Source: CAMLIZ01 sp036231905 (lineage in GTDB: Bacteria; Pseudomonadota; Gammaproteobacteria; Burkholderiales; Burkholderiaceae_C). Taken from it: 64,000 nt of DNA. The stretch is taken from NCBI RefSeq assembly GCF_036231905.1, contig NZ_JAZARE010000002.1:186001-250000 (forward strand). Reading direction: 5' to 3'. Below the pieces are notes generated by a model. That model had not been told where the DNA came from. It saw nothing but the letters and a program-made list of their open reading frames with translations, and made no database searches. Positions 37,162 through 45,933 of the stretch are shown here, piece after piece. Position 1 is the first letter of the stretch. Each line of letters starts with the position of its first letter. Made by a program: the position numbers and the translations under genes.

Positions 37162-37923
37162 TCAGCGCGTGGCCGCCTCCTCCACCGGCTCCACGGCCAC
37201 CTCCCACAGGCGGTAGGGTGGGCGATCGGGGTGCAGCCGCTGCAGCAGCGGCTTGGCCACGTTGAACACCGGCACGCCGTTCACCGTGCGGCCTTCCGGC
37301 GCGCCACGGTGGGCATGGCCGTGGAACACCGCGCCCACCGGGTAGCGCACCAGCGGGTCTTCCAGCCGGCTGCTGCCCAGGAAGGGGAAGATCTCCACCG
37401 GCTCGCCCTCCACGGTGCCGGCGATCGGCGAGTAGTGCAGCAGGGCGATGCGCTGGCGCGTGCGCAGCTTGGCCAGCGCCGACTCCAGCTTCATCGCCTC
37501 CTGCATCGCCTCGTTGACGAAGAGCTTGATCGCCGGCTCGCCCCAGGCGCCCAGCGAGCCTCGGCCAAAACCGCCGGCAAAGCCCTTGGCGCCGGCGATG
37601 CCCACGCCGTGCAGCTCGATCGCCTCGCCGTCGAGCAGCTTCACGCCGACGCTGCCGAGCGTCTGGCGCACCACGTCCGGCGTGCCGGATTCGTAATCGT
37701 GGTTGCCGAGCACCGCGACGATGGGCTTGTGCACCACGCTCAGCTCGTCGGCCAGCACCTTGGCCTCTTCGGCCGTGCCGTAGTCGGTGAGGTCCCCGCA
37801 CAGCAGCAGCACGTCCGCTGCCTCCGCCGCCTGGGCGAAAAAGCCGCGCAGGGTGCCGGCGGAATCCTTGGTGCAATGCAGATCGCCGACAGCGGCAAAG
37901 CGGACGGTTGGGGGTGAAGCCAT
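37162..37923 (-). CDS. Calcineurin-like metallophosphoesterase
   Basis: 253 residues. Metal-site motifs in order: GDLHC (with Asp and His, ~13-17), LCGDLTDYGT, VLGNHDYESG, LHYSPI and FHGHAHRG. The set is complete for a dinuclear metal centre. The family hydrolyses phosphodiesters and phosphomonoesters; the substrate is unknown. Divergent from the nucleotidyltransferase-like gene (120-bp intergenic region). Confidence 0.93.
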   Translation of the reverse strand: MASPPTVRFAAVGDLHCTKDSAGTLRGFFAQAAEAADVLLLCGDLTDYGTAEEAKVLADELSVVHKPIVAVLGNHDYESGTPDVVRQTLGSVGVKLLDGEAIELHGVGIAGAKGFAGGFGRGSLGAWGEPAIKLFVNEAMQEAMKLESALAKLRTRQRIALLHYSPIAGTVEGEPVEIFPFLGSSRLEDPLVRYPVGAVFHGHAHRGAPEGRTVNGVPVFNVAKPLLQRLHPDRPPYRLWEVAVEPVEEAATR

Positions 37924-38043
37924 GCGTCTTGTCCTTGTGGTGCGGAGTCACGGAAACGGTTGCTCCCACCTGCCTGCAATTTAGGCTCCACCCCCGCCAT
38001 GGCATGCCCGTTGCCCCTGAGCCCAAAACCAAGGGCCACATCC

Positions 38044-38883
38044 ATGTCAGCCGTCCCCGACACCCTGTCTTCCCTGGTGGAAGTCGACCCCGACACCTCG
38101 GCGTTCTACCGCCATGTGCTGCAGGCGCTCAGCGGGGCTGGCGTGCCGTTCCTGGTGGGCGGCGCCTTCGCGCTGGCCTGCTTCACCGAGGTGAAACGCC
38201 ACACCAAGGACCTGGACCTGTTCATCCGGCGGGAGGACTACGAGCGCATCGAGCAGCTGATGGCCGAGGCCGGCTACCGGGCCGAGCTCACCTATCCGCA
38301 CTGGCTGGCCAAGGTGCACCACGGCGACGCGTTCGTGGACCTGATCTTCAGCTCCGGCAACGGCATCGCGCCGGTGGACGACGGCTGGTTCGTGCATGCC
38401 TCGGATGCCGAGGTGCTCGGCGTGCAGGTGAAGGTGTCGCCGGCCGAAGAAAGCCTGTGGTCCAAGGCCTTCATCATGGAGCGCGAGCGCTACGACGGGG
38501 CCGACGTGGCCCATCTGCTGCGCGACCGCGCGCACGAGATGGACTGGCCGCGCCTGCTGCAGCGCTTCGGCCCGCACTGGCGCGTGCTGCTGAGCCACCT
38601 GGTGCTCTTCGGCTATATCTACCCCGGCGAGCGCGCCATGGTGCCGGGCTGGGTGATGGACCACCTGCTCCAGCGCCTGGGCGACGAAACGCATGCGCCG
38701 CCCCCGCCCACGCAGCTGTGCGCCGGCACGCTGCTGTCGCGCGAGCAGTACCTGCTGGACGTGGAGGAGCAGGGCTACAAGGACGGCCGTGTGCAACCGC
38801 ATGGCCGCATGACGCCGCAGGACGTGGCCCAGTGGACCGAGGCCATCCCCAGCCGGCAGGACGCGGAGCCGGACAAACACTGA
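38044..38883 (+). CDS. Nucleotidyltransferase-like protein
   Basis: 279 residues from MSAVPDTLSSLV. The N-terminal FLVGGAFALACFTEV-x-RHTKDLDLFI has the GG...DxD pattern of the pol-beta superfamily (AbiEii-/DUF-type nucleotidyltransferases). The rest is a helical domain ending in a polar tail (QDAEPDKH). There is no antitoxin-like partner, so a toxin-antitoxin assignment is not supported. Target unknown. Confidence 0.78.
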   Translation: MSAVPDTLSSLVEVDPDTSAFYRHVLQALSGAGVPFLVGGAFALACFTEVKRHTKDLDLFIRREDYERIEQLMAEAGYRAELTYPHWLAKVHHGDAFVDLIFSSGNGIAPVDDGWFVHASDAEVLGVQVKVSPAEESLWSKAFIMERERYDGADVAHLLRDRAHEMDWPRLLQRFGPHWRVLLSHLVLFGYIYPGERAMVPGWVMDHLLQRLGDETHAPPPPTQLCAGTLLSREQYLLDVEEQGYKDGRVQPHGRMTPQDVAQWTEAIPSRQDAEPDKH

Positions 38884-38957
38884 AACGTGTTTGCGCGACT
38901 GAAGAGCGTCAATTCCGACTGCGCAGGACAGCCCCCCGCCGGCTAGGGGCCAGCCCG

Positions 38958-38984
38958 GATGTGCGGTGTGGCAGGCACTCCTAG
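38958..38984 (+). promoter_or_regulatory. Conserved 27-bp element upstream of M35 gene 1
   Basis: Begins GATGTGCGGTGTG and ends GCACTCCTAG. It matches the element at 42010-42036, upstream of the second M35 gene, at 21 of 27 positions without gaps. It lies 82 bp before the ATG here, versus 37 bp in the other copy. TAGATT at its end could be a -10 hexamer. Confidence 0.55.
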
Positions 38985-39066
38985 ATTCGCCCGCTGGTTC
39001 CGCCGCCGCAGCCATCGTGCGTGTGGAAGGGGGAGCCAAGCACCCTCATCCCACAAGGAGTTCCTG

Positions 39067-40116
39067 ATGCTTTCTTTTGCAAGAAGCGCGGCCGTGGCCG
39101 CCCTCGCCGTTGCAGCCGCCGCCGCCGCGCAGGCCGCGCAGCACGAGACCCTGGCCGTGCAGCTGTCGGTGGCGCAGCCGATGCTGCATGGCGACGTCGA
39201 CGTGACGGTGAACCTCACGGTCACCAACACCGCCAACCATCCGGTGGCGCTGCTCAAGTGGCAGCTGCCCTCCGACGACATGCAGGCGCCGCTGTTCCGC
39301 ATCACGCATGAGGACGGCACGCCAGTGCGCTACCTTGGCCGCATCGTCAAGCGCGCCGCTCCGCGCGCGGGCGACATGGTGGTGTTGCAGCCGGGTGCGT
39401 CGCTCAGCTACCAGGTGGAGCTGACCGGCGCCTACGACCTGTCGCGCAACGGCCGCTACGCCATCGAGTTCGTCAGCCGCGGCCACGCCAACGGCAGCGT
39501 GGCCCTGGCCACCGCCAGCCCGCTGTACGTGTGGCTGGACGGCCGCAGCGGCCTGGGTGCGGAGCCCATGGCCGCGCCGCCGATGAGCACGCAGGCGGCC
39601 ACCATCACCTACACCGGCAACTGCACCTCGTCGCAGAAGACCACGCTGCAAAGCGCGGTGAGCGCGGCGCGCAACTACGCCAACAATGCGGTGAGCTACC
39701 TCAACGGCACGCCGGGCGCCACCCAGCGCTATGTGAAGTGGTTCGGCGCGTACAGCTCCTCCGGCTGGTCCACCGCGCGCTCCCACTTCGTGAACGAGCA
39801 GAACGCCTGGAACAACGCCGCGCTCACGCTGGACTGCTCCTGCAAGGACAGCGGCACCTACGCCTACGTGTACCCCACGCAGCCGTACAAGATCTACCTG
39901 TGCGGCGCGTTCTGGAGCGCGCCCATGACGGGCACCGATTCCAAAGGCGGCACGCTCATCCACGAGATGTCGCACTTCAACGTGATCGCCGGCACCGACG
40001 ACTGGGCTTACGGCCAGAGCGCCGCCGCCTCGCTGGCCCGCTCCAGCCCGAGCAAGGCGCTGGACAACGCGGACAACCACGAGTACTTCGCGGAGAACAG
40101 CCCTTTCCTGCCGTGA
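39067..40116 (+). CDS. Secreted M35 peptidyl-Lys-type metalloendopeptidase, copy 1
   Basis: 349 residues from MLSFARSAAV; signal peptide to ~AQAAQ. Residues ~25-160 form an Ig-like N-terminal domain (VNLTVTNTANHPVALLKWQLP, RYLGRIVKRAAPRAGD), ~180-349 the aspzincin catalytic domain with HEMSH (His ~299, 303) and third zinc ligand Asp in GTDDWAYG (~312). AYVYPTQPYKIYLCGAFW is a family segment. Four Cys suggest disulfides. Shares domain layout and most of its sequence with the copy at 42074. Confidence 0.93.
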   Translation: MLSFARSAAVAALAVAAAAAAQAAQHETLAVQLSVAQPMLHGDVDVTVNLTVTNTANHPVALLKWQLPSDDMQAPLFRITHEDGTPVRYLGRIVKRAAPRAGDMVVLQPGASLSYQVELTGAYDLSRNGRYAIEFVSRGHANGSVALATASPLYVWLDGRSGLGAEPMAAPPMSTQAATITYTGNCTSSQKTTLQSAVSAARNYANNAVSYLNGTPGATQRYVKWFGAYSSSGWSTARSHFVNEQNAWNNAALTLDCSCKDSGTYAYVYPTQPYKIYLCGAFWSAPMTGTDSKGGTLIHEMSHFNVIAGTDDWAYGQSAAASLARSSPSKALDNADNHEYFAENSPFLP

Positions 40117-40180
40117 TGGCAACGCGCTGAAAGTTCGGGGCAAGCGCAGAATCACCTCTTCTTGCAGAAGGAGCTGTCTC

Positions 40181-40672
40181 ATGCGCAAGCCTCTGTACGC
40201 CATGGCGTCCTGTGCCTTGGTGCTGGCCGCCACCGCGGCCAGCGCCGGCCCGGTGGACGTTTCCTTTGTGGAGTCGACCCGCTTCTCCGATGCCGGCACC
40301 ACCCGGTGGGACGAAGAAGGCAACCTCAAGACGCTGGCCACGCACCTGCAGACGCTGGGCCAGCGCTACCTGGCGCCCGGCCAGACGCTGAAGGTCGAGG
40401 TGCTGGACGTGGACCTGGCGGGTATGTCCTACCCCACCTCGCGCGGCAACATCCGCGTGGCCCGCGGCCGCGCCGACCTGCCGCGCATCACCCTGCGCTA
40501 CAGCCTGCAAGGCGGCGACCAGGTGCTGCGCCAGGGCGAAGAAACCGTCACCGACCTGGACTACATGAACCACATCCGGGACGCGAGCGAGAACGAGTCG
40601 CTGCGTCATGAAAAACGCATGCTGACGCAGTGGTTCCAGGCGCGCTTCGCGCCTGCGCGGCCGCGCGGCTGA
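40181..40672 (+). CDS. DUF3016 periplasmic protein
   Basis: 163 residues from MRKPLYAMASCALV with AAGGAG ahead; signal peptide to ~SAGPV. DUF3016 landmarks VDVSFVESTRFSDAG, LEVLDVDLAG and ETVTDLDYMNHIR are clear. The family is periplasmic, function unknown. Lies between the two M35 genes, convergent with the M16 protease gene by 2 bp. Confidence 0.92.
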   Translation: MRKPLYAMASCALVLAATAASAGPVDVSFVESTRFSDAGTTRWDEEGNLKTLATHLQTLGQRYLAPGQTLKVEVLDVDLAGMSYPTSRGNIRVARGRADLPRITLRYSLQGGDQVLRQGEETVTDLDYMNHIRDASENESLRHEKRMLTQWFQARFAPARPRG

Positions 40673-40674
40673 GC

Positions 40675-41952
40675 TCAGGCGTAGAGCGCGCGCAGCCGGT
40701 CTTCCGTGCCCCGGCGCACACGCCCGGCCACCGCCACCGAGGGGGGCGAGGCGAGCATGCGCTCGAAGGCGGCGCGCACCCGGGCCGCGCCCACGGCGCG
40801 CACCCGCGCCAGCACCTCTTCGCGCGAGCGCACGCGGCCATGCACGAACAAATCCTGCGCCGCTTCCTCCAGGCGCCGGAAAGGCCGCTCCTGCGCACCC
40901 AGGCTGCGCACCGCCAGCTGGTTGCGCGCGCGTTCGAGCGCCACCTTGTCCACCTGCTCGGCATGCTGGCGCAGCAGCCGGGTCACCTCGGTGGCGAACT
41001 CGTCCAGCTTGTCCGGCGAGGTGGACGCCTCGACGATGAACTGGCCGCACAGGTCACTCACGTCGGCCGAGCAGGCGGCGTAGTACACCAGCCCGCGGCG
41101 CTCGCGGATCTCGTCCAGCAGCGGGGAGCTCATGCCCTCCCCGAACAGCGCGGCGGCCACCACGCCCGCATGGTGCGCCGGGTCGCGCAGCGGCGGCACC
41201 GGGAAGCCCAGCACCACATGCGTCTGGCTGAAGCCCGGCTGGCGGCGCGAGGCCACGCCGCCCAGGTAGGCGGGCGGCGCCACCGTGTTCTCCTCGCCAC
41301 GCGGCATGTGGCCAAAAGCCGCTTCGGCCTGGCGCAGCACCGCGTCCGCATCGATGCGGCCGGCCACCGCCACCACCACGTTCGCGCCGGTGTACTGGCG
41401 CTGCACGTAGCCCAGCAGTTCATCGCGCGTGAAGCGCTCGATGTTGCGCCGCGTGCCGATCACCGGCTGCGCCAGCGGGTGGCTGCCGAAGCAGAGCTTG
41501 TCGAACAGCTTGTACGCGGTGGACATCGCATCGTCCTCGTCCTCCACGTATTCATGCAGGATCACCTGGCGCTCGCGTTCGAGCTCGGCCTCGGGGAAGG
41601 TGCTGTTGAGCACGATGTCGCCGAGCATGCCGATGAACACGCCGGCATGTTCGGCCAGGCCGCGCATGTGGTATGCGGTGTGGTCCTTGTCGGTGTGGGC
41701 ATTGACCTCGGCGCCCAGGCGCTCGGCATCCAGGTTGATCCGCTGGCAGCTGCGCTGGTGCGTGCCCTTGAAGGCCATGTGCTCCACCACATGGCTGATG
41801 CCGTTCAGGCGCCGGCTCTCATGGCGGCTGCCCGTGCGCACGAAGACGCTCACGCACACGCTGTCCAGGTGCGGCAGGTCGATGGCGACCACGCGCACGC
41901 CATTGGCGAGCGTGGTCACGCTGGTGTCGGGATCGGGGGAGAAACGGGCCAT
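40675..41952 (-). CDS. M16-family zinc protease (pitrilysin/processing-peptidase type)
   Basis: 425 residues. Inverted zinc motif HVVEH (~55-59) followed by the distal Glu in ERQVILHEYVEDEDD; the more usual first residue context is HFLEH. The C-terminal half carries the inactive M16_C domain (AALFGEGMSSPLLDEIRERRGLVY). No signal peptide is obvious, so it may be cytoplasmic. Short distance to and convergence with DUF3016; divergent from M35 copy 2. Confidence 0.94.
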   Translation of the reverse strand: MARFSPDPDTSVTTLANGVRVVAIDLPHLDSVCVSVFVRTGSRHESRRLNGISHVVEHMAFKGTHQRSCQRINLDAERLGAEVNAHTDKDHTAYHMRGLAEHAGVFIGMLGDIVLNSTFPEAELERERQVILHEYVEDEDDAMSTAYKLFDKLCFGSHPLAQPVIGTRRNIERFTRDELLGYVQRQYTGANVVVAVAGRIDADAVLRQAEAAFGHMPRGEENTVAPPAYLGGVASRRQPGFSQTHVVLGFPVPPLRDPAHHAGVVAAALFGEGMSSPLLDEIRERRGLVYYAACSADVSDLCGQFIVEASTSPDKLDEFATEVTRLLRQHAEQVDKVALERARNQLAVRSLGAQERPFRRLEEAAQDLFVHGRVRSREEVLARVRAVGAARVRAAFERMLASPPSVAVAGRVRRGTEDRLRALYA

Positions 41953-42009
41953 CCGCTGAGCTTACCTGCAGCGCATCGGGCAAGCCGCAGGCCCGTCAGG
42001 GCGAGCACC

Positions 42010-42036
42010 GATGTGCGATATGTCACGCCCGCCTAG
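42010..42036 (+). promoter_or_regulatory. Conserved 27-bp element upstream of M35 gene 2
   Basis: Begins GATGTGCGATATG and ends GCCCGCCTAG; 21 of 27 positions match the element at 38958-38984. Differences fall mostly at first or second codon positions of a reading frame that runs through it, which argues against coding constraint. TAGGCT at its end could be a -10 hexamer. No standard -35 is evident. Confidence 0.55.
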
Positions 42037-42073
42037 GCTACGGGCTCCAACAAATTCACCTGGAGTCCCTGCC

Positions 42074-43117
42074 ATGTTCAGCTTCACCCGATGGGCGGCC
42101 GCCGCCGCCGTCTTTGCCGCCGGCACCTGCGTGCAGGCTGCGCCCCAGGACCGCGTGGACGTGCGCCTGTCCGCCCCCAATCCGGTGCTCAAGGGTGACG
42201 TGGACGTGGTGGTCAACGTGACGATCACCAACACATCGCCCCACCAGGTGACGTTGCTGAAGTGGCAGCTGCCCTCGGACGAGATGGAAGCGCCGCTGTT
42301 CCGCATCACACGCGACGACCGGCTGCCGGTGCGCTACCTCGGGGCCATCGTCAAGCGCATGCCGCCGCAGGCCGACGACCTGGTGAAGCTGCCACCCGGC
42401 GCTTCGCTCACCTACCAGGTCGAGCTGACCGGTTCCTACGACCTGTCACGCAGCGGCCGCTACACCATCGAGTACGTGGGCCATGCACGCCATGGCGGCG
42501 CGGCCACCATGGCATCGGCGCCGCTGTACCTCTGGCTGGAAGGCCGCAGCGGCCGCAGCGCTGATTCGCAGCAGCAGGCGGCCGCGGTGCCGACCGCAGG
42601 CGGCATCACCTACACCGGCGGCTGCTCCGCGTCGCAGCAGACCACGCTGCAGCAGGCGGTGAATGCAGCCACCACCTACGCCACCAGCGCCAACAGCTAC
42701 CTCAGCGGCTCGCCGTCGGCCACGCAGCGCTACGTCAAGTGGTTCGGCGCCTTCTCGTCCAGCGGCTGGAACACCGCCAAGTCTCACTTCGCTGCCGAAC
42801 AAAGCGCCTTCAGCACCCAGCCGCTCACGCTGGACTGCAAGTGCAAGAAGCGCACGGTGTACGCCTACGTGTACCCCAACCAGCCGTACAAGATCTATGT
42901 CTGCGGCGCGTTCTGGAATGCACCCATGACCGGCACCGATTCCAAGGGCGGCACCCTGGTGCACGAGATGTCGCACTTCAACGTGGTGGCCGGCACCGAC
43001 GACTGGGCCTACGGACAGGCCGATGCCGCCGCGCTGGCCGCATCGGACCCGGCCAAGGCGCTGGACAACGCCGACAACCACGAGTACTTCGCCGAGAACA
43101 CCCCGGCGTTGCCGTGA
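42074..43117 (+). CDS. Secreted M35 peptidyl-Lys-type metalloendopeptidase, copy 2
   Basis: 347 residues from MFSFTRWAAAAAVF; signal peptide to ~VQAAP. Same layout as copy 1: Ig-like N-terminal domain (VVNVTITNTSPHQVTLLKWQLP; RYLGAIVKRMPPQADD) and aspzincin catalytic domain with HEMSH (~297, 301) and Asp in GTDDWAYG (~310). The copies diverge mainly in the linker (SQQQAAAVPTAG) and in surface residues, consistent with tandem duplication. A free-standing N-terminal-domain homologue follows 4 bp after the stop. Confidence 0.93.
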   Translation: MFSFTRWAAAAAVFAAGTCVQAAPQDRVDVRLSAPNPVLKGDVDVVVNVTITNTSPHQVTLLKWQLPSDEMEAPLFRITRDDRLPVRYLGAIVKRMPPQADDLVKLPPGASLTYQVELTGSYDLSRSGRYTIEYVGHARHGGAATMASAPLYLWLEGRSGRSADSQQQAAAVPTAGGITYTGGCSASQQTTLQQAVNAATTYATSANSYLSGSPSATQRYVKWFGAFSSSGWNTAKSHFAAEQSAFSTQPLTLDCKCKKRTVYAYVYPNQPYKIYVCGAFWNAPMTGTDSKGGTLVHEMSHFNVVAGTDDWAYGQADAAALAASDPAKALDNADNHEYFAENTPALP

Positions 43118-43121
43118 GGCG

Positions 43122-43628
43122 ATGCGGCCTCTGCTTGCCCTGGCGCTGGCCGCGGGCTGCGCCATGACCGCCACGGCGCACGAACTGCGCTGCAGCCTGC
43201 AGGCGCCGGCGCGTGCCACCGCTGGCGCGCCGGTGATGCTGCGCTTCACGCTCAGCAACACCGGCCGCACGCCGGTGCAGGTGCTGCAATGGAACACGCC
43301 GTTCGAGGACGGCTGGTTCTCGCCGTATGTGGAGCTCACGCGCGACGGCGTGCCGGTGCCCTACAACGGGCCCATGGTCAAACGCGCCGAGCCTTCCGCG
43401 GACCAGTACTTCCGGTTGGCGGCCGGCGCCTCGCGCAGCGTGGAGGTGGACCTGGCGCTGCCATTCGACCTGAGCGTGCCGGGGCGCTACCACGTGGCGC
43501 CGCGCCTGCACCTGATCGACGTGGCGGGCGCGGGCACGGTGCCGCGCCCGCGCAGCCGCCACAGCGGCGCGCCGCTGGACTGCAACCCGGTGGACATCGA
43601 GGTCGGCCCGCCGCGCGGGCGCGGCTGA
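43122..43628 (+). CDS. Stand-alone homologue of the M35 N-terminal domain
   Basis: 168 residues from MRPLLALALAAGCAMT; signal peptide to ~ATAHE. The mature part aligns with the N-terminal domain of both M35 proteases: TLSNTGRTPVQVLQWNTPFE versus TITNTSPHQVTLLKWQLPSD, then VPYNGPMVKRAEPSADQYFRL versus VRYLGAIVKRMPPQADDLVKL, then LPFDLSVPGRYHV versus GSYDLSRSGRYTI. It lacks any HEMSH catalytic domain. Encoded 4 bp after M35 copy 2, so co-expressed. Plausible roles: inhibitor or folding chaperone acting in trans; neither is shown. Confidence 0.85.
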   Translation: MRPLLALALAAGCAMTATAHELRCSLQAPARATAGAPVMLRFTLSNTGRTPVQVLQWNTPFEDGWFSPYVELTRDGVPVPYNGPMVKRAEPSADQYFRLAAGASRSVEVDLALPFDLSVPGRYHVAPRLHLIDVAGAGTVPRPRSRHSGAPLDCNPVDIEVGPPRGRG

Positions 43629-43741
43629 CGCCGGCCCGCCACGCAGCGCGCACGAAAGTGCCGCCGGGCCGTGCGTACTTCATGACTTGGACGGCCACGC
43701 GTCGGCAGCGGGCCACACCCCCTGCTGCACACTTGCGGCCC

Positions 43742-44617
43742 ATGAACCGACGACTGAGCGGCCCGCCGGCCATGCTGCTGGCCATGCTGCTGTTTTCCAC
43801 CATGGGGGCGTGCGTGAAGCTGGCGTCCGCCTGGTACAGCGCCGGGGAGATCGTGTTCTACCGCAGCATCATCGCTTCGCTGGTGGTGGTGGTGGTGATG
43901 CGCCGGCGCGGCACCGCGGTGGGCACGCAGGTGCCCGGCCTGCACTTCACCCGCAGCGGTGCCGGTGCGGTGGCGCTGGGCCTGTTCTTCTACGGCATCA
44001 CCGGGCTGCCGCTGGCCACGGCGATCACACTGAACTACACCTCCTCGGTGTGGATGGCGTTCTTCCTGGTCGCGATGGCGCTGGCGAGCCGCTCGGCCCG
44101 GCCGGACGTGCGGCTGGTGGCGGCCGTGCTGCTCGGTTTCGTGGGTGCGGCGCTGGTGCTGCAACCCAGCCTCGGGCCGGCGCAATGGCGCCATGGGCTG
44201 GCGGGCCTGCTGTCAGGCGTGGTGGCGGCGGTGTCGTACCTGCAGGTGGCGCGCCTGAGCCGGCTGGGCGAGCCGGACGAGCGCATCGTCTTCTACTTCT
44301 CGCTCAGCGGCATCGTGGTGGGCGCCGCCATGGCCTTCGGCAGCGGCTGGCATGGCCACACGCTGCCCGGCGTGGCGCTGCTGCTGGCCGTGGGCGTGCT
44401 GGCCGCCTTTGCGCAGACGCTGCTCACGCGCGCCTATGCGAGCGGCAACCCGCTGGTCAGCGGCAGCCTGCAGTACACCGGCATCGTGTTCTCCTCGCTC
44501 TACGGGCTGCTGCTGTTCCACGACAGCCCCAGTTGGCCGTGGGCGCTGGGCGTGGTGCTGATCGTGGTGTCAGGCTGCGGCGCCACCTGGCTGCGCAGCC
44601 GGCCCGCCGCCGCCTGA
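43742..44617 (+). CDS. DMT/EamA-family transporter
   Basis: 291 residues from MNRRLSGPPAML with ten hydrophobic helices in two EamA repeats (first repeat FSTMGACVKLASAWYSAGEIVFYRS; second starting AGLLSGVVAAVSYLQVARL). The family exports metabolites or amino acids; substrate unknown. Follows the stand-alone domain gene by 113 bp on the same strand. Confidence 0.92.
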   Translation: MNRRLSGPPAMLLAMLLFSTMGACVKLASAWYSAGEIVFYRSIIASLVVVVVMRRRGTAVGTQVPGLHFTRSGAGAVALGLFFYGITGLPLATAITLNYTSSVWMAFFLVAMALASRSARPDVRLVAAVLLGFVGAALVLQPSLGPAQWRHGLAGLLSGVVAAVSYLQVARLSRLGEPDERIVFYFSLSGIVVGAAMAFGSGWHGHTLPGVALLLAVGVLAAFAQTLLTRAYASGNPLVSGSLQYTGIVFSSLYGLLLFHDSPSWPWALGVVLIVVSGCGATWLRSRPAAA

Positions 44618-44783
44618 AGCCGCATCGCAGGCCGCACGGCCTGCGCCCGGGCCCACTGGCGCAGGCGCAGTTGCCTGGCTTTTTGGCGGCTTTTCCAGCG
44701 CACGCACCGGCTGGCGCTTGATTACCATCCACCCCAATTGCGTGGCCATCCGTCAGAGCCCGCAGATCCGGGAGAGGTACCAG

Positions 44784-45869
44784 ATGGACACAGTTCGCAG
44801 ATCGCGCGGCGCTGCCCGATGGGCGGCGCTGGCCGCAGCTGTGTTCATGGCGGCCGCCCCGGGCGTGCAGGCGCAAAGCGCCGCGCCAGCCGCACCGGTG
44901 CGCATACGCATCGTCGGCGGCCTGGCCAACGTGAACCAGTACACGCGGCACGAAGAGCCGTTCTGGACCACCGAAATCCCGCGCCTGTCCGGCGGCAAGC
45001 TCAGCGCGGAGATCGTGCCCTTCGACCGGGCCGGGCTCAGAGCGCAGGAAGTGCTGCGCCTGGTGCAGCTCGGAGCGGTGCCGTTCGCCACCCTGCTCCT
45101 CAGCGTCAGCGCGGGCGAAGATCCCGAGCTGGGCATGCCCGACCTGGCCGGGCTGAACACCGACATGCCGGCGGCTCGGCGGTCCATGGCGGCCGCACGC
45201 CCCTATCTCGAGAAGGTGCTTCGCGAACGCTACGGCGTGGAGCTGCTCGCCACCTACGTCTACCCGGCCCAGGTGATGTTCTGCACCAAGCCCTTCACCG
45301 GCCTGTCGGACCTGAAAGGGCGGCGCATCCGCACCTCGTCGCCGGCGCAGTCCGACCTGGTCGAGGCGCTGGGCGCCACACCCGTGCAGACGGGTTTTGC
45401 CGAGATACTGCCCAACGTGAAGAGCGGCAACGTGGACTGCGCGATCACCGGCGCCATGTCCGGCAACACGATCGGCCTGCACGAGGCGACCACGCATCTG
45501 CACACCATGGCGATCAACTGGGGGCCTTCGGCCTTCGTGGCCAACGCGGCCGCCTGGAAGGCGCTGCCGCCGGACATGCAGGCGCTCATCAAGCGCGAGC
45601 TGCCGGGGCTGGAGCGGTCGATCTGGAACGAGTCCGAACGCGAAACGCTCGAAGGCATCGCCTGCAACAGCGGCGGCGAGCCCTGCACGGCCGGCCGCAA
45701 GGGCCGCATGACGGTGGTGCGGGCCTCGGCGGCGGACGAGCGTCGGCGACGCGAGATCTTTGCTTCCACGGTGCTGCCGCGTTGGGTGCAGCGCTGCGGC
45801 AACACTTGCGCCGCGGTATGGAACCAGACCATCGGCCCGGTCGCCGGGTTCGAGGCCCACACGCGCTGA
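44784..45869 (+). CDS. TRAP-type (DctP) solute-binding protein
   Basis: 361 residues from MDTVRRSRGA (GGGAGAGG site). Signal peptide ends ~VQAQS. DctP-type landmarks: FWTTEIPRLSGGKLSAEIVPFD, AEILPNVKSGNVDCAITGAMS and the Arg in LKGRRIRTSSPAQ that binds the ligand carboxylate. No TRAP membrane subunit (DctQ/DctM) is encoded nearby; instead a hybrid kinase follows 64 bp downstream, which suggests that this receptor may feed ligand information to the kinase's periplasmic domain. Confidence 0.88.
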   Translation: MDTVRRSRGAARWAALAAAVFMAAAPGVQAQSAAPAAPVRIRIVGGLANVNQYTRHEEPFWTTEIPRLSGGKLSAEIVPFDRAGLRAQEVLRLVQLGAVPFATLLLSVSAGEDPELGMPDLAGLNTDMPAARRSMAAARPYLEKVLRERYGVELLATYVYPAQVMFCTKPFTGLSDLKGRRIRTSSPAQSDLVEALGATPVQTGFAEILPNVKSGNVDCAITGAMSGNTIGLHEATTHLHTMAINWGPSAFVANAAAWKALPPDMQALIKRELPGLERSIWNESERETLEGIACNSGGEPCTAGRKGRMTVVRASAADERRRREIFASTVLPRWVQRCGNTCAAVWNQTIGPVAGFEAHTR

Positions 45870-45933
45870 TGCACCAGCCGCTGCTGCCCATGCTGCCCCG
45901 TCACACCGGCTGCGCGTGCCGCGGCCTTGCGCC

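Noticed and set aside
38044..38883. Toxin-antitoxin interpretation of the nucleotidyltransferase-like gene
   Set aside because: No small partner gene overlaps or abuts it; only a nucleotidyltransferase-like N-terminus is seen.
38959..39066. Upstream extension of M35 copy 1 through the conserved 27-bp element as N-terminal coding
   Set aside because: The element's changes between copies are at first and second codon positions, the extension is unrelated between the copies, and MLSFARS starts a proper signal peptide with AAGGAG upstream.
44627..44644. Hairpin GCAGGCCG / CGGCCTGC after the DMT transporter as a terminator
   Set aside because: Only a two-base loop and no T-run; could be chance in GC-rich DNA.
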